A DNA stretch of 64,000 nucleotides from Agromyces sp. Leaf222 (GTDB lineage: Bacteria > Actinomycetota > Actinomycetes > Actinomycetales > Microbacteriaceae). Location of the stretch: NCBI RefSeq assembly GCF_001421565.1, contig NZ_LMKQ01000001.1:1301651-1365650 (forward strand), read 5' to 3'. Below, piece after piece: positions 46,307 through 55,157 of the stretch (the stretch's first letter is position 1; each line of letters opens with the position of its first letter). The translations under genes and the position numbers were made by a program. Below the pieces are notes generated by a model, which did not search any database, was not told where the DNA came from, and saw only the letters and a list, made by a program, of their open reading frames with translations.

Positions 46307-47328
46307 GCACCACGTCAGATGTGTCATCGACCCCGGCGGGGGCGGCCGAGCGCCGCCCCCGCTCCGGCGGGTCGGACTCCGGCCAGAGCTCCGGCGGGAA
46401 CTCCGGCCGGAATCCCGAAGCCCCCGAGAACGGCCGACGGCCGCGCAGCCGGCGCCGCGAGATCCTCGCCGCCCTGCCCTGGATCGGCCCCGCCCTCATC
46501 CTCATCTTCGGCGTCGTGCTCTACCCGGCCGTCGTCATGTTCTTCAACTCCACGCGCGACATCTCGCAGTCGGGCGTCGACAAGGGTTCGGTCGGCTTCG
46601 ACAACTTCGTCGAGGTCTTCTCGTTCCCCTACTTCTGGCCGATCTTCGGCCGCACCATCGTCTGGGTCGTCGTGGTCGTGGCGGTCACCGTGCTGCTCTC
46701 GCTCGGCCTCGCCCAGATCCTCGACAAGGCCTTCCCCGGTCGGCGCATCGTGCGCCTCGCCGTCATCATCCCGTGGGCGGCATCCGTCGTCATGACGACG
46801 ATGGTCGTCTACTACGGCCTCGAGCCGTACTTCGGCATCATCAACAAGTTCCTCGTCGACGTCGGTCTCGTCGACACCCCAGAGGGCTACGGATGGACCC
46901 GCAATCCCGAGACGGCCTTCGCGTGGTCGATCGTCGTCGCCGTCTTCGTCTCGCTGCCGTTCACGACCTACACGATCCTCGCCGGGCTCGCGACCGTGCC
47001 GGGCGACATCGTCGAGGCCGCGAAGATGGACGGCGCCGGGCCCGTGCGCACCTACTTCGGCATCGTGCTGCCGCAACTGCGCGGCGCCCTCAGCGTCGCC
47101 GTGCTGATCAACATCATCAACGTGTTCAACTCGCTGCCGATCCTGAAGGTCATGACCGGCTCGATCCCCGGCTACGACGCCGACACGATCATGACGCTGA
47201 TCTTCAAGTACATCCAGAACCAGCACAAGATCGACGTCGCGAGCGCGCTCTCGGTCGTCGCGTTCCTCATCGTGATCGTGATCGTCGCCGTGTACGTCAG
47301 GGTCGTCAAGCCCATGAAGGAGGTCTGA
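46303..47328 (+). CDS. Sugar ABC transporter permease (MalF type)
   Basis: A 341-residue permease with a 50-residue Gly/Ser/Arg-rich cytosolic tail before six TM helices (ALPWIGPALILIFGVVLYPA, IVWVVVVVAVTVLLSLGLAQ and others). The EAA loop is DIVEAAKMDGAGPVRTYFGI. It is 67 bp after the binding-protein stop and apparently translated by reinitiation from a five-codon minicistron. It forms the transporter with the next gene. Confidence 0.92.
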   Translation: MSTTSDVSSTPAGAAERRPRSGGSDSGQSSGGNSGRNPEAPENGRRPRSRRREILAALPWIGPALILIFGVVLYPAVVMFFNSTRDISQSGVDKGSVGFDNFVEVFSFPYFWPIFGRTIVWVVVVVAVTVLLSLGLAQILDKAFPGRRIVRLAVIIPWAASVVMTTMVVYYGLEPYFGIINKFLVDVGLVDTPEGYGWTRNPETAFAWSIVVAVFVSLPFTTYTILAGLATVPGDIVEAAKMDGAGPVRTYFGIVLPQLRGALSVAVLINIINVFNSLPILKVMTGSIPGYDADTIMTLIFKYIQNQHKIDVASALSVVAFLIVIVIVAVYVRVVKPMKEV

Positions 47329-47330
47329 CC

Positions 47331-48239
47331 GTGGCCGTCACCGCCCCCGCCTTCGAGACGATCGGCCCGCCTGCGGCATCCGCTCGCAAGCGTCGCTACA
47401 CCGAGGACCAGATCCCGATCGGCCGTGTGCTGCTGCGCATGCTCGCCGGCCTGGTCGTGCTCGCGATCTTCATCCTCCCGTACACGATCATGTTCTTCGG
47501 GTCGGTCAAGACGAAGTCGCAGATCCGCTCGGTCGACCCGACCTACTTCCCCCAGGAATGGCACTGGGAGAACTACCTCACCATGTGGTCGACACCCGAG
47601 ACGCCCCTCGTGCAGAACCTCATCTCGACGATCGTGATCGCGGTGTTCGCCACGCTGCTCGTGCTGCTCGTGGCCCTGCCCGCGGCGTACTACACGGCGA
47701 GGTTCCTCTTCCCGGGGCGCATGGTGTTCCTCTTCCTCGTGATCGTCACGCAGATGCTGCAGCCCGCCGTGCTCACGTCGGGGCTCTTCCGCCAGTTCGT
47801 CACGCTCGACCTCGTCGACACCTGGGCGGCGATGATCCTCATCAACGCCGCGTTCAACCTGTCGTTCGCCGTGTGGATCATGCACTCCTTCTTCGCGGGC
47901 ATCCCGAAGGAGGTCGATGAGGCCGCGCAGATCGACGGCGCCGGGCGCCTGACCGTGCTGTTCCGCATCCAGCTGCCGCTCGTGTGGCCCGGCATCGTGA
48001 CCGCGATCGTGTTCACGTTCGTCGCCTGCTGGAACGAGTTCGCCGCCTCGCTCGTGATCCTCTCGACCGCCGGCAACCAGCCGCTCTCGGTCGCGCTCAC
48101 GAAGTTCGTCGGCCAGTACGAGACCAGCTGGCACTACGTCTTCGGCGTCTCGGTCGTGGCGATCATCCCGGTCGTGATCCTGTTCATGATCATCGAGAAG
48201 CGCCTCGTCGGCGGCCTCACGGCGGGCAGCGTCAAGTAG
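47331..48239 (+). CDS. Sugar ABC transporter permease (MalG type)
   Basis: A 302-residue permease: TM1 VLLRMLAGLVVLAIFILPYT, the MalG-like SVKTKSQIRSVDPTYFP loop, the EAA motif KEVDEAAQIDGAGRLTVLFR and the ending EKRLVGGLTAGSVK. GTG 47331 is preceded by AAGGAGG inside the end of the previous gene, with a 2-bp gap. It is the last gene of the plus-strand arm and is followed by a strong hairpin. Confidence 0.92.
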   Translation: MAVTAPAFETIGPPAASARKRRYTEDQIPIGRVLLRMLAGLVVLAIFILPYTIMFFGSVKTKSQIRSVDPTYFPQEWHWENYLTMWSTPETPLVQNLISTIVIAVFATLLVLLVALPAAYYTARFLFPGRMVFLFLVIVTQMLQPAVLTSGLFRQFVTLDLVDTWAAMILINAAFNLSFAVWIMHSFFAGIPKEVDEAAQIDGAGRLTVLFRIQLPLVWPGIVTAIVFTFVACWNEFAASLVILSTAGNQPLSVALTKFVGQYETSWHYVFGVSVVAIIPVVILFMIIEKRLVGGLTAGSVK

Positions 48240-48243
48240 CGCA

Positions 48244-48283
48244 GGTTCCGGATGCCGCGGCGCGCGCTGCGGCATCCGGAACC
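48244..48283 (+). terminator. Terminator of the sugar ABC operon
   Basis: GGTTCCGGATGCCGC and GCGGCATCCGGAACC form a perfect 15-bp stem around a 10-nt loop, immediately after the permease stop. It is another GGATGCCGC family member. Confidence 0.85.
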
Positions 48284-48337
48284 CAGCGCATGCAAGCCGT
48301 GCGTGACGCCCCGGCATCCGAACCGTGGTTCGCACCC

Positions 48338-48407
48338 TGCTCAGGCACCCGCACGCACGTCAGGCCGATTCCGCACGGATGCGCCTGAGCAGCGTGCGAT
48401 CGCTTGA
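48338..48407. repeat. Palindromic element A flanking the DUF559-like gene
   Basis: A 70-bp element beginning TGCTCAGGC and containing GCCTGAGCA as inverted arms. It aligns without gaps to element B at 49323-49392 with 48 of 70 identities by my count, including the exact 12-mer GCCTGAGCAGCG. It spans the stop and last codons of the minus-strand gene at 48360. Confidence 0.65.
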
Positions 48408-49208
48408 CGAGCGTTCGCCCAAAGAGCCATGCAGGCCGATCGCCACCGCCGATCGGATCTCGAGCTCGACTTCCTGCCAGCCGTAGAGCACCTGCCGGTA
48501 GTCGAACCGCAGCACCGTGAACCCCAGCAGGGCGAGCCGGCGGTCGTGGGCGAGGTCACGGCGCCGACTCGCGGCATCCCGGTGGAACTCGTAGCCGTCG
48601 AGTTGGATGACCAAGCTGGACCCGACGAGTCCGTCGACCGCGTGCCCTGCCAGGTGCACCTGCTGACGCACCGGCAGCGAGAGTTGGGAGGCGCCGTCGC
48701 GGACCCGGCGCGCCGAGGCGTGCCGGAGCGGGAGACGTGCGAGGTACCGGTGGTCGACGGTTCCTTGCCGCATGGCGGATTCCCACGTTGCGAGCGCGTG
48801 ATCGAGCGGCCGGCACTCGGCGACATGGACCAGCGCATCCACCACCGGCTCCACCAGTTCGAGGTGGTGGGCTCCGAGCGGCCCGGCGTTCCAGTGGATG
48901 CGCGCGCCAGCGGCGTCGAATCGCGAAGCGCCGTGGGCGACGGCGAAATGCGGCACGTCGTCGTCGATGACCCACAAGCCGTGCTCCCGTGCGGCTGTGA
49001 CGCACGCGACACGTCCGCCGATCGCGGCTGCCGCGCGGAGCAGCGGCGGCGCGTCGGGGCCGGCGAGCCACACGCGCCGGAGTCGCTGAACGGACCCGGC
49101 GGCGACCGCGGCGCGGATCGAGTACTTCGTGAACCCCGCGGCGAGGGCCTGTTGGACGTGCCGGATGCCGCCTTCGGCCTCGAGCCATCGGGTGAGCGAA
49201 TCGCGCAT
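48360..49208 (-). CDS. AbiEi-like antitoxin domain plus DUF559/VSR-type endonuclease-like protein
   Basis: A 282-residue protein. The N-terminal half (EAEGGIRHVQQALAAGFTKY then SIRAAVAAGSVQRLRRVWLA) resembles the winged-helix domain of AbiEi-type IV antitoxins. The C-terminal part (SSLVIQLDGYEFHRDAASRR, DLAHDRRLALLGFTVLRFDY, YGWQEVELEI) matches the DUF559 very-short-patch-repair-like nuclease fold: a D-x-E-type Asp, a basic run and the L-G-x-x-V-L-R-F strand. ATG 49208 starts the recognisable domain; the longer frame from 49307 lacks a ribosome site. No AbiEii toxin gene is adjacent. The gene lies between two related palindromic elements. Function is unknown. Confidence 0.75.
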   Translation of the reverse strand: MRDSLTRWLEAEGGIRHVQQALAAGFTKYSIRAAVAAGSVQRLRRVWLAGPDAPPLLRAAAAIGGRVACVTAAREHGLWVIDDDVPHFAVAHGASRFDAAGARIHWNAGPLGAHHLELVEPVVDALVHVAECRPLDHALATWESAMRQGTVDHRYLARLPLRHASARRVRDGASQLSLPVRQQVHLAGHAVDGLVGSSLVIQLDGYEFHRDAASRRRDLAHDRRLALLGFTVLRFDYRQVLYGWQEVELEIRSAVAIGLHGSLGERSSSDRTLLRRIRAESA

Positions 49209-49322
49209 CGGTCCAGCCTCGCGGCACCGACACGTCCACGCCGGTGGTTCCGGCCGCCGGCATGGTGGGGAGTCCGCTGCGGGCGTGTGGAGGAACGGTG
49301 GCATCACCCGTTCATCGAACGG

Positions 49323-49392
49323 TGCTCAGGCGAACGTTCGCTACTCAGGCCTGTTCTGCGGATTCGTGCCTGAGCAGCGCACGTTCGCCTGA
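49323..49392. repeat. Palindromic element B, 25-bp near-perfect hairpin
   Basis: Within the 242-bp gap upstream of the DUF559-like gene. Arms 49326-49350 and 49368-49392 match in 23 of 25 positions around a 17-nt loop, forming a very strong hairpin (TCAGGCGAACGTTCGC... pairing with ...ACGTTCGCCTGA). It also faces the 3' end of the GH20 gene 59 bp away and may terminate it. No gene is seen in the rest of the gap. Confidence 0.75.
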
Positions 49393-49450
49393 ATCCATGA
49401 CGGGCAGGGGCGTGCCGAGCGGGCGGGCGGCGAGTCGGGCGGCGCCGCGC

Positions 49451-51190
49451 TCAGTCGACCCAGGGCACCCCGCCGACCTTGCGGTACGAGACGCCGAGGG
49501 CGTCGAGGTGGGCGCCGAGCGACGCCAGCCGGCCATGGAACGAGTCCAGGTCGCGGGCCCCGCCGTCGGTGACGGGCCGGCCCTCGGCGAGAGCCGAGGC
49601 CGAGGGCGCCGGCGACCACGCGATCTCGGCGATCGCCGCGATGCGGGGGAACACCATGTACTCGAGGTCGGGCGCCGCGGCGATCGTCTCGGTCCAGAGG
49701 GGCGCCTCGACGCCGAGGATGTCGGCCTCGGCGAGCCCCGGCACGATCGCGGTGGGCTCCCAGCCGTAGGCCTCCTCGAGCGTCGTCGGTCCGTCGGCCC
49801 ACGTGAGTCCGAGCTTGGAGCCGAGGGGGCCGTCGGGGTCGTCGGGGTACTTCATGTCGAGGTAGGCGACGTCGGCGGGGGAGAGGATGACGCTCCCGCC
49901 CTGCTCGACGAACGAGGTGGTGAGTTCGGCCGCGTCCTCCTGCGGTTCGACGTAGCTCCAGTACTGGCCGACGGTGCCGGCGGGCAGCTCGCGCGAGGCG
50001 CCCATCTCGTGCCATCCGATGAGCGTCTTGCCGGTCGCGGCTCCGGCGGCCGTGATGCGGCGCACGAGATCGAGGTAGTCGGCCTGCGGCGTCGCGAGCG
50101 ACTCGTCGCCGCCGACGTGCAGCCACGGGCCGGGGGTCATCTCGGCGAGCTCGCGCGTGACGTCGGCGAGGAACCGGTCGGTGGCCTCGGCGCGCTCCGG
50201 CGAGGCGCAGAGCGATGAGAACCCGACTTCCATGCCCTCGTAGGGCTTGGGCGCGACGCCGTCGCAGTTCAGCTCGGGGTAGGCGTGCAGCGCCGCGTTC
50301 GTGTGTCCGGGCAGGTCGACCTCTGGCACGACGGTCACGAACCGCTCGGCGGCGTACTCGACGATGCGCCGGTAGTCGTCCTTCGTGTAGAAGCCGCCGC
50401 CGTCTCCGCCCACCGACGTCGTCGCGCCGGCCGCGGTGAGCTCGGGCCACGAGTCGATCTGGATGCGCCAGCCCTGGTCGTCGGTGAGGTGCAGGTGCAG
50501 CACGTTGAGCTTCAGCAGGGCGATGCGGTCGATGTGGTCGAGCACGTCCTCGACGGGGAAGAAGTGGCGGGCCACGTCGAGCATCGATCCGCGGTAGGCG
50601 AAGCGGGGCGCATCGGCGACGGATGCCGCGGGCAGCGTCCATCCGTCGGCGGGCGGCTTCGCGGCATCCGTTCGCTCGATCGCGGCGGGCAGCAGTTGGC
50701 GCAGCGACTGCGATGCCCGGAACAGTCCGGCGGGCGTGTCGGCCGCGAGGCGCACGCCGTCGGAGCCGGACTCGAGCGTGTAGCCCTCGGCGGCACCGTC
50801 GGGCGCTTCGCCCGCGGCGACCACGAACGCGATGTCGGATGCCGCGGCATCCGCTCCATCGGCACCGTCGACCACGGGCAACCCGAAGCCCGTCGACACC
50901 CGGGCGAGGGCGCCGAAGGTCTCGGCGACCGCCGCCGCCCCTTCGCCCTTGGCGACGAGACGGCTGTTCTGTTCGAGCGTGAATGGCGCCCGGTCGGGGT
51001 AGTCGGCGCTGATCGGCGCCGGCACGATGCCGGTCATGGCTTCTCCGTTCTTGGCCGGTGCGGTGCACGCGGTGAGTGTGGCCGCGAGCGCGAGGCCCGT
51101 GACGAGGCTGATGGCGACCCCGCGAGCGACGAGGGCTGCGCGGGATGCGCCGGGTGCGCGGCGTGCGGCGTTGCGGGTGCGTCGTGGCAT
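49451..51190 (-). CDS. Secreted GH20 beta-N-acetylhexosaminidase lipoprotein
   Basis: A 579-residue enzyme. The signal peptide (AISLVTGLALAATLTAC) ends in a lipobox with Cys42. An N-terminal GH20b-like domain (about 55-190) precedes the catalytic barrel: YRGSMLDVARHFFPVEDVLD, LHLHLTDDQGWRIQIDSWPE, VPEVDLPGHTNAAL and WLHVGGDES, the Asp-Glu pair of substrate-assisted catalysis near residue 358. It would release GlcNAc or GalNAc from glycans outside the cell. The neighbouring import loci give it a clear place in amino-sugar scavenging. Confidence 0.94.
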   Translation of the reverse strand: MPRRTRNAARRAPGASRAALVARGVAISLVTGLALAATLTACTAPAKNGEAMTGIVPAPISADYPDRAPFTLEQNSRLVAKGEGAAAVAETFGALARVSTGFGLPVVDGADGADAAASDIAFVVAAGEAPDGAAEGYTLESGSDGVRLAADTPAGLFRASQSLRQLLPAAIERTDAAKPPADGWTLPAASVADAPRFAYRGSMLDVARHFFPVEDVLDHIDRIALLKLNVLHLHLTDDQGWRIQIDSWPELTAAGATTSVGGDGGGFYTKDDYRRIVEYAAERFVTVVPEVDLPGHTNAALHAYPELNCDGVAPKPYEGMEVGFSSLCASPERAEATDRFLADVTRELAEMTPGPWLHVGGDESLATPQADYLDLVRRITAAGAATGKTLIGWHEMGASRELPAGTVGQYWSYVEPQEDAAELTTSFVEQGGSVILSPADVAYLDMKYPDDPDGPLGSKLGLTWADGPTTLEEAYGWEPTAIVPGLAEADILGVEAPLWTETIAAAPDLEYMVFPRIAAIAEIAWSPAPSASALAEGRPVTDGGARDLDSFHGRLASLGAHLDALGVSYRKVGGVPWVD

Positions 51191-51328
51191 GCGTCCTCGG
51201 GGTGCTCGGGCTCCGCGCCGGAATGCGAAGGATTCCTAACAGTGCGGCGTGCTCCCATCTTGCCATCGAGACGGCCCCGGCGACAGGGGTGCGCGAGCAT
51301 CCACCCTCGCGCACGCGGCATCCGTTGC

Positions 51329-51334
51329 TATGCT
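51329..51334 (+). promoter_or_regulatory. -10 element of the glyA riboswitch transcript
   Basis: TATGCT lies nine bases before the first conserved riboswitch base, placing the start near 51340. The -35 region (about 51306-51311) is not recognisable. Confidence 0.45.
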
Positions 51335-51337
51335 TGC

Positions 51338-51412
51338 GGGGTCGCGACTGGCGTTGAGATGGATTCCCATCGGGGAGCGACTGGCGAGTATCGACCGCAC
51401 GCCTGGGCCGGT
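51338..51412 (+). ncRNA. ZTP (pfl) riboswitch upstream of glyA
   Basis: GGGTCGCGACTGGCG (51338-51352), an AGATGGATTCCCATC hairpin region, CGGGGAGCGACTGG (51371-51384) and CCGCACGCCTGGGCCGG (51395-51411) match the conserved blocks of the pfl motif, which senses ZTP/ZMP and controls one-carbon and purine genes. The ZMP-consuming enzyme gene purH lies 50 kb away in this window. The aptamer starts right at the inferred transcription start. Confidence 0.88.
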
Positions 51413-51423
51413 ACGGATGCCTT

Positions 51424-51442
51424 GTCGCGCGAGTCGCGCGAC
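51424..51442 (+). terminator. Riboswitch expression-platform hairpin
   Basis: GTCGCGCG-AGT-CGCGCGAC is a perfect 8-bp stem between aptamer and glyA, extendable by three pairs including a wobble. The weak T content after it (CTCTCGTTTGG) allows either termination or occlusion of the GAAGGAG site at about 51474-51480. Confidence 0.6.
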
Positions 51443-51486
51443 GAGGAACTCTCGTTTGGTCCGTACCGTCACTGAAGGAGCCAGTC

Positions 51487-52761
51487 TTGGCCGAGTCCGT
51501 TTTCAACGCCCCCCTGTCCGAGGTCGATCCCGAGATCGCCGAGGTGCTCGAACTCGAGCTCGGTCGCCAGCGCGACTACCTCGAGATGATCGCGAGCGAG
51601 AACTTCGTTCCCGTCTCGGTGCTGCAGTCGCAGGGGTCGGTGCTCACCAACAAGTACGCCGAGGGCTACCCCGGCCGCCGCTACTACGGCGGCTGCGAGT
51701 ACGTCGACATCGCGGAGTCGCTCGCGATCGAGCGCGCGAAGAGCCTGTTCGGCGCCGAGTACGCCAACGTGCAGCCCCACTCCGGCGCGACCGCGAACGC
51801 GGCCGTGCTCTCGGCGATCGCGACGCCCGGCGACACGATCCTCGGCCTCGAGCTCGCGCACGGCGGCCACCTCACGCACGGCATGAAGCTCAACTTCTCG
51901 GGCAAGCTCTACAACGCCGTGTCGTACGGCGTCGACCCCGAGACCTTCCTCGTCGACATGAACGTCGTGCGCGACAAGGCCCTCGAGCACAAGCCGCAGG
52001 TCATCATCGCCGGCTGGTCGGCGTACCCCCGTCACCTCGACTTCGCCGCGTTCCGCGCGATCGCCGACGAGGTGGGCGCGAAGCTCTGGGTCGACATGGC
52101 GCACTTCGCGGGCCTCGTGGCCGCGGGCCTGCACCCGTCGCCCGTGCCCTACGCCGACGTCGTGTCGAGCACGGTGCACAAGACCATCGGCGGCCCCCGC
52201 TCGGGCTTCATCGTCTCGCGCGACACCGAGCTCGCGAAGAAGCTGAACTCCAACGTGTTCCCTGGCCAGCAGGGCGGCCCGCTCATGCACGTCATCGCGG
52301 CCAAGGCCACGGCGTTCAAGATCGCGGCCTCCGAGGAGTTCAAGGACCGCCAGGCGCGCACCATCCGCGGCGCGCAGATCCTCGCCGACCGTCTCACGGC
52401 CGACGACTCGCGTGCGGCCGGCGTCGACGTGCTCACGGGCGGCACCGACGTGCACCTCGTGCTCGCCGACCTCCGCAACTCGAAGATCGACGGCCAGCAG
52501 GCCGAAGACCTCCTGCACGAGGCGCTCATCACCGTGAACCGCAACTCGGTGCCGTTCGACCCGCGCCCGCCGATGGTCACCTCCGGCCTGCGCATCGGCA
52601 CCCCGGCACTCGCGACCCGCGGCTTCGGCGACGTCGAGTTCACCGAGGTCGCCGACATCATCGCGCTCGCGCTCCAGGGCGAGGCGGATGTCGCGTCGCT
52701 GCGTTCGCGCGTCGAGGCCCTCACGGCGGCCTTCCCGCTCTACCCGGGCCTCGCCCAGTAG
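51487..52761 (+). CDS. glyA: Serine hydroxymethyltransferase
   Basis: A 424-residue PLP enzyme making glycine and 5,10-methylene-THF from serine. Motifs: [64 protein letters not shown] and [16 protein letters not shown] with the PLP Lys near residue 230. TTG 51487 follows GAAGGAG. It is under the upstream ZTP riboswitch, which raises expression when the folate pool falls. folD follows 7 bp downstream. Confidence 0.97.
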   Translation: MAESVFNAPLSEVDPEIAEVLELELGRQRDYLEMIASENFVPVSVLQSQGSVLTNKYAEGYPGRRYYGGCEYVDIAESLAIERAKSLFGAEYANVQPHSGATANAAVLSAIATPGDTILGLELAHGGHLTHGMKLNFSGKLYNAVSYGVDPETFLVDMNVVRDKALEHKPQVIIAGWSAYPRHLDFAAFRAIADEVGAKLWVDMAHFAGLVAAGLHPSPVPYADVVSSTVHKTIGGPRSGFIVSRDTELAKKLNSNVFPGQQGGPLMHVIAAKATAFKIAASEEFKDRQARTIRGAQILADRLTADDSRAAGVDVLTGGTDVHLVLADLRNSKIDGQQAEDLLHEALITVNRNSVPFDPRPPMVTSGLRIGTPALATRGFGDVEFTEVADIIALALQGEADVASLRSRVEALTAAFPLYPGLAQ

Positions 52762-52768
52762 GCCGCCG

Positions 52769-53644
52769 ATGACCGCCATCACGCTCGACGGCGTGGCCAC
52801 GGCCACCGCCGTCAAGTCCGAGCTGGCGTCGCGCATCGCGGCGCTCCGCGCGAAGGGCGTCGTGCCCGGCCTCGGCACGCTGCTCGTCGGCGACGACCCG
52901 GGTTCGCGCTCGTACGTCGCGGGCAAGCACCGCGACTGCGCCGAGGTCGGCATCGAGTCGATCCGCGTCGACCTGCCGGCCACGGCGAGCCCGGCCGACG
53001 TGCGCGCCGCGATCGCCGACCTGAACGCGGCATCCGAGGTCACGGGGTACATCGTGCAGCTGCCGCTGCCCGCCGGGCACGACGAGAACGCGATGCTCGA
53101 GCTCATCGACCCCGAGAAGGACGCCGACGGCCTGCACCCGACCAACCTCGGGCGGCTCGTGCTCGGCGTCGCGGGCGAGCTCGCGTCGCCGCTGCCGTGC
53201 ACGCCGGCGGGCATCGTCGAGATGCTGCAGCGGTACGACGTGCCGATCGCGGGCCGCCACGTCGCGGTCATCGGCCGCGGCATCACGGTCGGGCGCCCGC
53301 TCGGGCTGCTGCTCACCCGCAAGGGGCTCGACGCGACCGTCACGCTCACGCACTCGCGCACCGTCGACCTGGCCGCCGAGGTGCGCCGGGCCGACATCGT
53401 CGTGGCGGCGGTGGGCGTGGCGCACCTCGTGAAGCCCGACTGGGTCAAGCCGGGCGCCGCGGTGCTCGACGTGGGCATCACGCGCGTGATCGACGAGGCG
53501 ACGGGCAAGGGCCGTCTCACGGGCGACGTCGATCCCGCGGTCGCCGAGATCGCCGGTCACCTCTCGCCGAACCCCGGCGGCGTCGGACCGATGACCCGCG
53601 CCATGCTCCTCGCGAACGTCGTGAAGGCGGCCGAGCGCGGGTAG
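52769..53644 (+). CDS. folD: Methylene-THF dehydrogenase / methenyl-THF cyclohydrolase
   Basis: A 291-residue bifunctional enzyme. [20 protein letters not shown] carries the Tyr-x-x-x-Lys catalytic pair, [20 protein letters not shown] the substrate region, [13 protein letters not shown] the loop, [18 protein letters not shown] the NADP site and [15 protein letters not shown] the end motif. ATG 52769 lies 7 bp after the glyA stop, so both are controlled by the ZTP riboswitch. It converts the methylene-THF made by GlyA to 10-formyl-THF for PurN and PurH. Confidence 0.97.
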   Translation: MTAITLDGVATATAVKSELASRIAALRAKGVVPGLGTLLVGDDPGSRSYVAGKHRDCAEVGIESIRVDLPATASPADVRAAIADLNAASEVTGYIVQLPLPAGHDENAMLELIDPEKDADGLHPTNLGRLVLGVAGELASPLPCTPAGIVEMLQRYDVPIAGRHVAVIGRGITVGRPLGLLLTRKGLDATVTLTHSRTVDLAAEVRRADIVVAAVGVAHLVKPDWVKPGAAVLDVGITRVIDEATGKGRLTGDVDPAVAEIAGHLSPNPGGVGPMTRAMLLANVVKAAERG

Positions 53645-53694
53645 CGCTCCGAGCGCCCGCGCTGAGAACGCGCGGCGAACACCACGAAGCACAG

Positions 53695-53726
53695 CGGATG
53701 CCGCGGGCCGAGGCTCGCGGCATCCG
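53695..53726 (+). terminator. Terminator after folD
   Basis: CGGATGCCGCG (53695-53705) and CGCGGCATCCG (53716-53726) form an 11-bp stem with a 10-nt loop, about 50 bp after folD. The rest of the 193-bp gap to the next gene shows no clear promoter or gene. Confidence 0.75.
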
Positions 53727-53837
53727 TCGTCTCGTCCTGCACCCGCGGCTGCTCCGTCGCCTGCCCGTCGCCGGTCGTTCACCGGGCGATCATCGGGCCG
53801 CAAGGGGGCGGCAATGAGCCGACCGTAGCGTCGCAGC

Positions 53838-55142
53838 ATGCTCGAAGACGGGCGGCCGTCGGGCCGCGCCATGCACCCCGCGCCGCGGGTCGTCGCGGTG
53901 ATCCCCGCGCGGGGCGGCTCGAAGGGCCTGCCGGGCAAGAACCTCGCCGAGGTCGGCGGTGTTCCGCTCGTGGCTCGCGCGGTGCGCGCGGCCGTCACGG
54001 CGCGGCGCATCGACGCGGTGCTCGTGTCGACCGACGACGACCGCATCGCCGAGGTCGCCCGCGCGGCCGGCGCCGGCGTCGTCAGGCGACCCGCCGACCT
54101 CTCGGGCGACACCGCGACCTCCGAATCGGCGCTGCTGCACGCGCTGCACAGCATCGCCGCGCACACGGGAGTGCGCCCCGACGTGCTCGTGTTCGTGCAG
54201 GCGACCTCGCCGTTCATCGATCCGGCGGCGCTCGACCTCGCCGTCGAACGCGTGCAGCGCGGCGACGAGGACGTCGTGTTCTCGGCGGTGCCGAGCCACG
54301 TGTTCCTCTGGCGCGAGACGGATGCCGGCGCCGACGGCGTCAACCACGCGGCATCCGCTCGCCCGCGCCGTCAGGACCGCGAACCCGAGTACGCCGAGAC
54401 GGGCGCGTTCTACGTCATGCGCGCCGACGGGTTCGTGCAGGCCGGGCACCGCTTCTTCGGTCGCGTCGGCATCGCGCCCGTGCATCCCGACCACGCGGTC
54501 GAGATCGACGACGCCGCAGACCTCGCTCGGGCCCGCATGCTCGCGCCGGCGGTCGACGCACTCGTCGCGGGCGGCGACCCGCGGCATCCGCTCATCGACG
54601 TCGACGCGATCGTCACCGACTTCGACGGCGTGCACACCGACGACACCGCGTGGGTCGACACGCTCGGCCGCGAATCGGTGCGCGTGAGCCGCAGCGACGG
54701 CGCGGGCGTCGCCCGACTGCGGGCCGCCGGCATCCCGGTGCTCATCCTCAGCGCCGAGGCGAACCCGGTCGTCGCGAGGCGCGCCGAGAAGCTCGGCGTC
54801 GAGTGCCTGCACGGCGTCGACGCGAAGGGGGCGGCGCTCGCCGAGTGGGCGTTCGCCCGCGGCCTCGACCTGGACCGCGTCGCCTACGTCGGCAACGACC
54901 GCAACGACCTGCCCGCGCTCGAGCTCGTCGGCTGGCCCGTCGCCGTGCGCGACGCGGTGCCCGACGTGCTCGCCGCCGCGCGCCACGTGCTCGACCGCGC
55001 GGGCGGGCACGGGGCGGTGCGCGAGCTCGCCGACCTCGTCATCGCCTCGCGCGATCACGCCTCGCGCGAGCACCCCGCGAACCGCACGCGCGAGCAGGAC
55101 ATCCACGACCACCCCAACCACGAGCGCGCCACGGCGCGCTGA
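53838..55142 (+). CDS. neuA: Acylneuraminate cytidylyltransferase fused to a HAD phosphatase
   Basis: A 434-residue fusion. Residues about 15-235 form a CMP-sugar synthetase: VIPARGGSKGLPGKNLAEVG (nucleotide loop), LVSTDDDRIAEVA, FVQATSPFIDPAAL and EYAETGAFYVMRADGF. Residues about 250-405 are a KdsC-type HAD domain: IVTDFDGVHTDDTAW (nucleophile Asp), GVARLRAAGIPVLILSAEAN and VAYVGNDRNDLPALELVG (metal Asp). The fusion would remove the 9-phosphate from a nonulosonic acid and activate it with CMP. ATG 53838 has a weak ribosome site; ATG 53871 is an alternative. A synthase gene follows 15 bp later. Confidence 0.9.
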   Translation: MLEDGRPSGRAMHPAPRVVAVIPARGGSKGLPGKNLAEVGGVPLVARAVRAAVTARRIDAVLVSTDDDRIAEVARAAGAGVVRRPADLSGDTATSESALLHALHSIAAHTGVRPDVLVFVQATSPFIDPAALDLAVERVQRGDEDVVFSAVPSHVFLWRETDAGADGVNHAASARPRRQDREPEYAETGAFYVMRADGFVQAGHRFFGRVGIAPVHPDHAVEIDDAADLARARMLAPAVDALVAGGDPRHPLIDVDAIVTDFDGVHTDDTAWVDTLGRESVRVSRSDGAGVARLRAAGIPVLILSAEANPVVARRAEKLGVECLHGVDAKGAALAEWAFARGLDLDRVAYVGNDRNDLPALELVGWPVAVRDAVPDVLAAARHVLDRAGGHGAVRELADLVIASRDHASREHPANRTREQDIHDHPNHERATAR

Positions 55143-55157
55143 CCGCGAGGAGCAGCC

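Noticed and set aside
48360..49208. A complete AbiE toxin-antitoxin pair
   Set aside because: Only the AbiEi-like N-terminal domain is visible. No nucleotidyltransferase (AbiEii) gene lies on either side, so I call a domain resemblance only.
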